A stretch of DNA of 8,829 bases. Source: Campylobacteraceae bacterium (GTDB lineage: Bacteria > Campylobacterota > Campylobacteria > Campylobacterales > Sulfurospirillaceae). Each line of letters begins with the position of its first letter. The stretch's first letter is position 1. The stretch covers positions 1 through 8,829 of the forward strand of contig JALUMZ010000190.1 in the NCBI GenBank assembly GCA_027055635.1, written 5' to 3'. The position numbers and the translations under genes were made by a program. Positions 7,116-8,829 of the stretch are shown piece after piece. A model generated the notes under the pieces. The model was not told the DNA's origin, did no database searches, and saw only the letters and a list, made by a program, of their open reading frames with translations.

Positions 7116-7162
7116 AATGGCACTTACTTAAGCAAAAACCACAAAAGCAACATGGAATAAAA

Positions 7163-7211
7163 CTGGCTTTCAAAAGGTATCGTTAACAGACGAAATACCC
7201 AAGAAAGCCAG
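7163..7211 (+). promoter_or_regulatory. Hairpin covering the translation start region of the transposase
   Basis: A perfect 9-bp inverted repeat, CTGGCTTTC (7163-7171) and GAAAGCCAG (7203-7211), ends 3 nt before the ATG at 7215. A second stem is nested inside it (GGTAT 7176-7180 with ATACC 7195-7199). No Shine-Dalgarno site is exposed. IS10 and IS50 use such a hairpin to block translation from read-through transcripts; the same role here is an inference. Confidence 0.5.
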
Positions 7212-7214
7212 CAC

Positions 7215-8576
7215 ATGAATCATATCAAAAAAACAATTAAATCCCAACAAAACAGAGTAGCCAAAAAGATAAAAGCAAAAGGAACAAATGGTTTTTACAA
7301 TTTATTAGCACAAGATTCAATCCAAAGCATTATAAAGCAAGATTTACCAAACTACAGAGATAGGCTCTATAACCCATTACAAACCCTATCAATGTTCCTA
7401 ACTCAAGCACTAGATGAAGATAGTTCATGCCAAAATATAGTAAACTCAGTAGCACTAAACAGAGATAAAAAAATATCTATTACAACAGGAGGGTATTGCA
7501 GAGCAAGACAACGCTTACATGTAGGGATGATAAAAAACCTCACACAACAAATCTCAAAAGATAGCTTAGCAAAAGTACCAAAAAGATGGAAATTTCAAAG
7601 AAGAGATATATACTTAGTAGATGGCACAACCTTTACAATGCCAGATACTAAAGAGAATCAAAAAGCATACCCCCAACAAGCTTCACTACCTAAAGGGCTA
7701 GGCTTTCCAATATGTAGAGCTGTAGGAATAATCTCACTCTATACAGGCACTTTAATTGATGCGTGCGTTAGTCCATATCAAGGCAAAGGTGCATCTGAAC
7801 AAGTATTGCTAAGAAGTATGTTACATAACTTTAAAAAAGGAGATATTATCTTAGCAAATGCAATATATAGTACTTACTATTTTTTAAGTCACGCAGTACA
7901 AAATGGTATTGATGTAGTTTTAGTACAAAATGGGATGAGAGTAAAAAAGACAGACTTTAGCAAAGGATGTATTTTAGGTAAAAAAGACCATTTAATTGAT
8001 ATCAAAAAACCTCTTAAAAAACCTGAGTGGATGAGTAAAGAGAAGTTTGATGAGTTACCAAAAACTCTTAGAATTCGCGAGCTTAAAAGAGGAGGTAAAA
8101 TCCTCATTACTACAATGCTTTATAAAAATAGAGTAAGTGCAACCGAGATTAAAAACTTATATAAACAAAGATGGCAAATTGAAGTTGATTTTAGAAATAT
8201 CAAATCCACTTTAGGTTTAAAATATTTTAGTTGTAAAACACCACAAATGGCTATTAAAGAGATGTGGGTTTACTTTTTAGCTTATAATTTTATTCGATCC
8301 ATTATGTTTGAATCTGCTATCTATAATAGGCTATTACCAAGAGAGCTTAGTTTTAAACATACAGTGCAAATTTTAAAAAATGCTCCAAATTCATATAACA
8401 GGCAATTCTATAAAAAGATTTTATATTTGATAGGTCAAAAGGTTATTGGAAACAGAGAAGAAAGAGTTGAACCTAGAGCTATTAAGAGACGGCATAATGA
8501 CTTTATTCTTTTAATGAAACATAGAGATATAGCAAGAAAGGAGATAAGTCAAAAATGGTCTTTGGAAAAAGCTTAA
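7215..8576 (+). CDS. IS4-family DDE transposase, second catalytic Asp replaced by Asn
   Basis: This 453-residue transposase is of typical full length for the IS4 family. It has an N-terminal DNA-binding region (about 1-125), then a DDE RNase-H-like core. The first catalytic Asp is D136 in YLVDGTTF. The third residue lies in the IS4 signature Y-(2)-R-(3)-E-(6)-K: Y316, R319, E323, K330. The middle Asp should follow the strand KGDIILA, where relatives have D-A-x-Y; here the residue is N215 (AAT, 7857-7859) in LANAIYSTYYFL. One G-to-A change from GAT would produce this, and it would be expected to abolish metal-dependent strand transfer. D210 is the only nearby Asp but sits at the wrong place in the strand. 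The reading frame is otherwise intact. The ATG at 7215 is the only start after an in-frame stop at 7158. It is divergent from the exporter gene. Confidence 0.9.
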   Translation: MNHIKKTIKSQQNRVAKKIKAKGTNGFYNLLAQDSIQSIIKQDLPNYRDRLYNPLQTLSMFLTQALDEDSSCQNIVNSVALNRDKKISITTGGYCRARQRLHVGMIKNLTQQISKDSLAKVPKRWKFQRRDIYLVDGTTFTMPDTKENQKAYPQQASLPKGLGFPICRAVGIISLYTGTLIDACVSPYQGKGASEQVLLRSMLHNFKKGDIILANAIYSTYYFLSHAVQNGIDVVLVQNGMRVKKTDFSKGCILGKKDHLIDIKKPLKKPEWMSKEKFDELPKTLRIRELKRGGKILITTMLYKNRVSATEIKNLYKQRWQIEVDFRNIKSTLGLKYFSCKTPQMAIKEMWVYFLAYNFIRSIMFESAIYNRLLPRELSFKHTVQILKNAPNSYNRQFYKKILYLIGQKVIGNREERVEPRAIKRRHNDFILLMKHRDIARKEISQKWSLEKA

Positions 8577-8577
8577 G

Positions 8578-8599
8578 TGTAGCCCTCCTGTAGCCCTCC
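8578..8599 (+). repeat. Two perfect tandem copies of an 11-bp unit
   Basis: TGTAGCCCTCC occurs at 8578-8588 and again at 8589-8599, just after the transposase stop. It lies at the presumed right end of the IS4-type element and before the IS3-type element. It could be duplicated end sequence or a trace of insertion. Confidence 0.8.
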
Positions 8600-8647
8600 C
8601 TAAAAACTAGACCACCTCAAAATTGATAATTTCTGATAAAATAAATC

Positions 8648-8652
8648 AGGAG
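8648..8652 (+). promoter_or_regulatory. Ribosome binding site of the IS3-type OrfA
   Basis: AGGAG 5 nt before the ATG at 8658, which fixes this start. Confidence 0.7.
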
Positions 8653-8657
8653 TTACC

Positions 8658-8829
8658 ATGAGAAAGAGTAAATTTAGTGAAAGCCAAATAGTTGGTATTT
8701 TAAATGAAGTGGAGGCAGGTTTAAAAGTTGTTGATGTTTGCCGTAAGCATGGAGTAACACAACAAACATATTATACTTGGAAGAGTAAATATGGCGGGAT
8801 GAGTATATCTGACATAAAACGTCTCAAAG
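8658..8829 (+). CDS. IS3-family transposase OrfA (IS407/IS51-like), N-terminal 57 residues
   Basis: The frame is open from the ATG at 8658 to the window end. The protein begins MRKSKFSESQIVGILNEVEA, then GLKVVDVCRKHGVTQQTYYTW and KSKYGGMSISDIKRLK. This is the helix-turn-helix of IS3-family OrfA (HTH_Tnp_1); the Y-x-W-K-x-K-Y-G-G-M run is typical of the IS407/IS51 groups. OrfA binds the element ends, and in intact elements a programmed frameshift fuses it to the DDE OrfB, which would lie beyond the window. A good AGGAG site precedes the start. Whether the element is complete cannot be told. Confidence 0.88.
   Translation, partial: MRKSKFSESQIVGILNEVEAGLKVVDVCRKHGVTQQTYYTWKSKYGGMSISDIKRLK

Larger units (their letters stand above)
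7103..8600 (+). mobile_element. IS4-family insertion sequence, approximate extent
   Basis: The transposase gene is surrounded by non-coding ends. On the left, GAGGGTGTGGCTCGAATGGC begins near 7101, with CTTAAGCAAAAACC at 7127-7140. The right end read inward on the minus strand (8600 to 8572) has two GGAGGGCTACA units followed by CTTAAGC. The shared ACTTAAGC and the G-rich GGGxGxGGCT-like termini hint at degenerate terminal inverted repeats, but I cannot set exact ends or see a target duplication. Confidence 0.4.
8610..8829 (+). mobile_element. Left part of an IS3-family insertion sequence, cut by the window end
   Basis: The OrfA start with its short leader marks the left part of an IS3-family element. 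The terminus is probably near TAGACCACCTCAAAATTG (about 8608-8625), but no target duplication or opposite end is available to prove it. Confidence 0.5.

Noticed and set aside
7108..7122. GGCTCGAATGGC resembling a tRNA T-arm
   Set aside because: No acceptor or anticodon stem can be built around it; it fits better as part of an insertion-sequence end.
1..8829. CRISPR array or defence system
   Set aside because: There are no regularly spaced direct repeats and no Cas, restriction or toxin-antitoxin genes in the window.

Overview
The window looks like a chromosomal segment of an AT-rich Campylobacterota (epsilonproteobacterial) genome. The main reason is the minus-strand order gyrA, flgP, flgQ, flgR, the arrangement I know from Campylobacter jejuni (Cj1027c to Cj1024c). 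The protein features agree: a GyrA with Thr86/Asp90 in the quinolone region, a FlgR-type sigma-54 response regulator and an LPP20-type FlgP lipoprotein. The genus cannot be fixed from this sequence; a free-living relative of Sulfurimonas, Sulfurovum or Arcobacter would fit.

Layout, left to right. Bases 1-247 hold a partial minus-strand gene running off the window. Its only plausible ATG lies just before a run of nine G and is out of frame by one base, so the gene looks switched off or length-variable. Bases 292-1041 (minus) encode a YdfG-like short-chain dehydrogenase. Bases 1070-1339 are a 270-bp MITE-like element: 32-bp terminal inverted repeats enclose two further hairpin arms. Its right end supplies the last codons and stop of flgR. 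Then come flgR (1324-2619), flgQ (2636-3025), flgP (3001-3513) and gyrA (3552-6053), tightly packed on the minus strand. A 290-bp non-coding gap follows, then a LysE/RhtB-type exporter (6344-6979, minus).

The right part is mobile DNA on the plus strand. An IS4-family DDE transposase (7215-8576) appears to have Asn in place of the second catalytic Asp, with a hairpin over its ribosome-binding region. After a tandem 11-bp repeat comes the start of an IS3-family (IS407/IS51-like) OrfA, cut by the window end.

Functionally, FlgP and FlgQ are flagellar basal-disk components and FlgR is the activator of sigma-54 flagellar genes. The core is therefore a motility cluster that may be co-transcribed with gyrA. 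The dehydrogenase, exporter and phase-variable-looking gene are accessory. The most notable points are the G9 tract, the cloverleaf-like MITE fused to flgR, and the probably inactive transposase.
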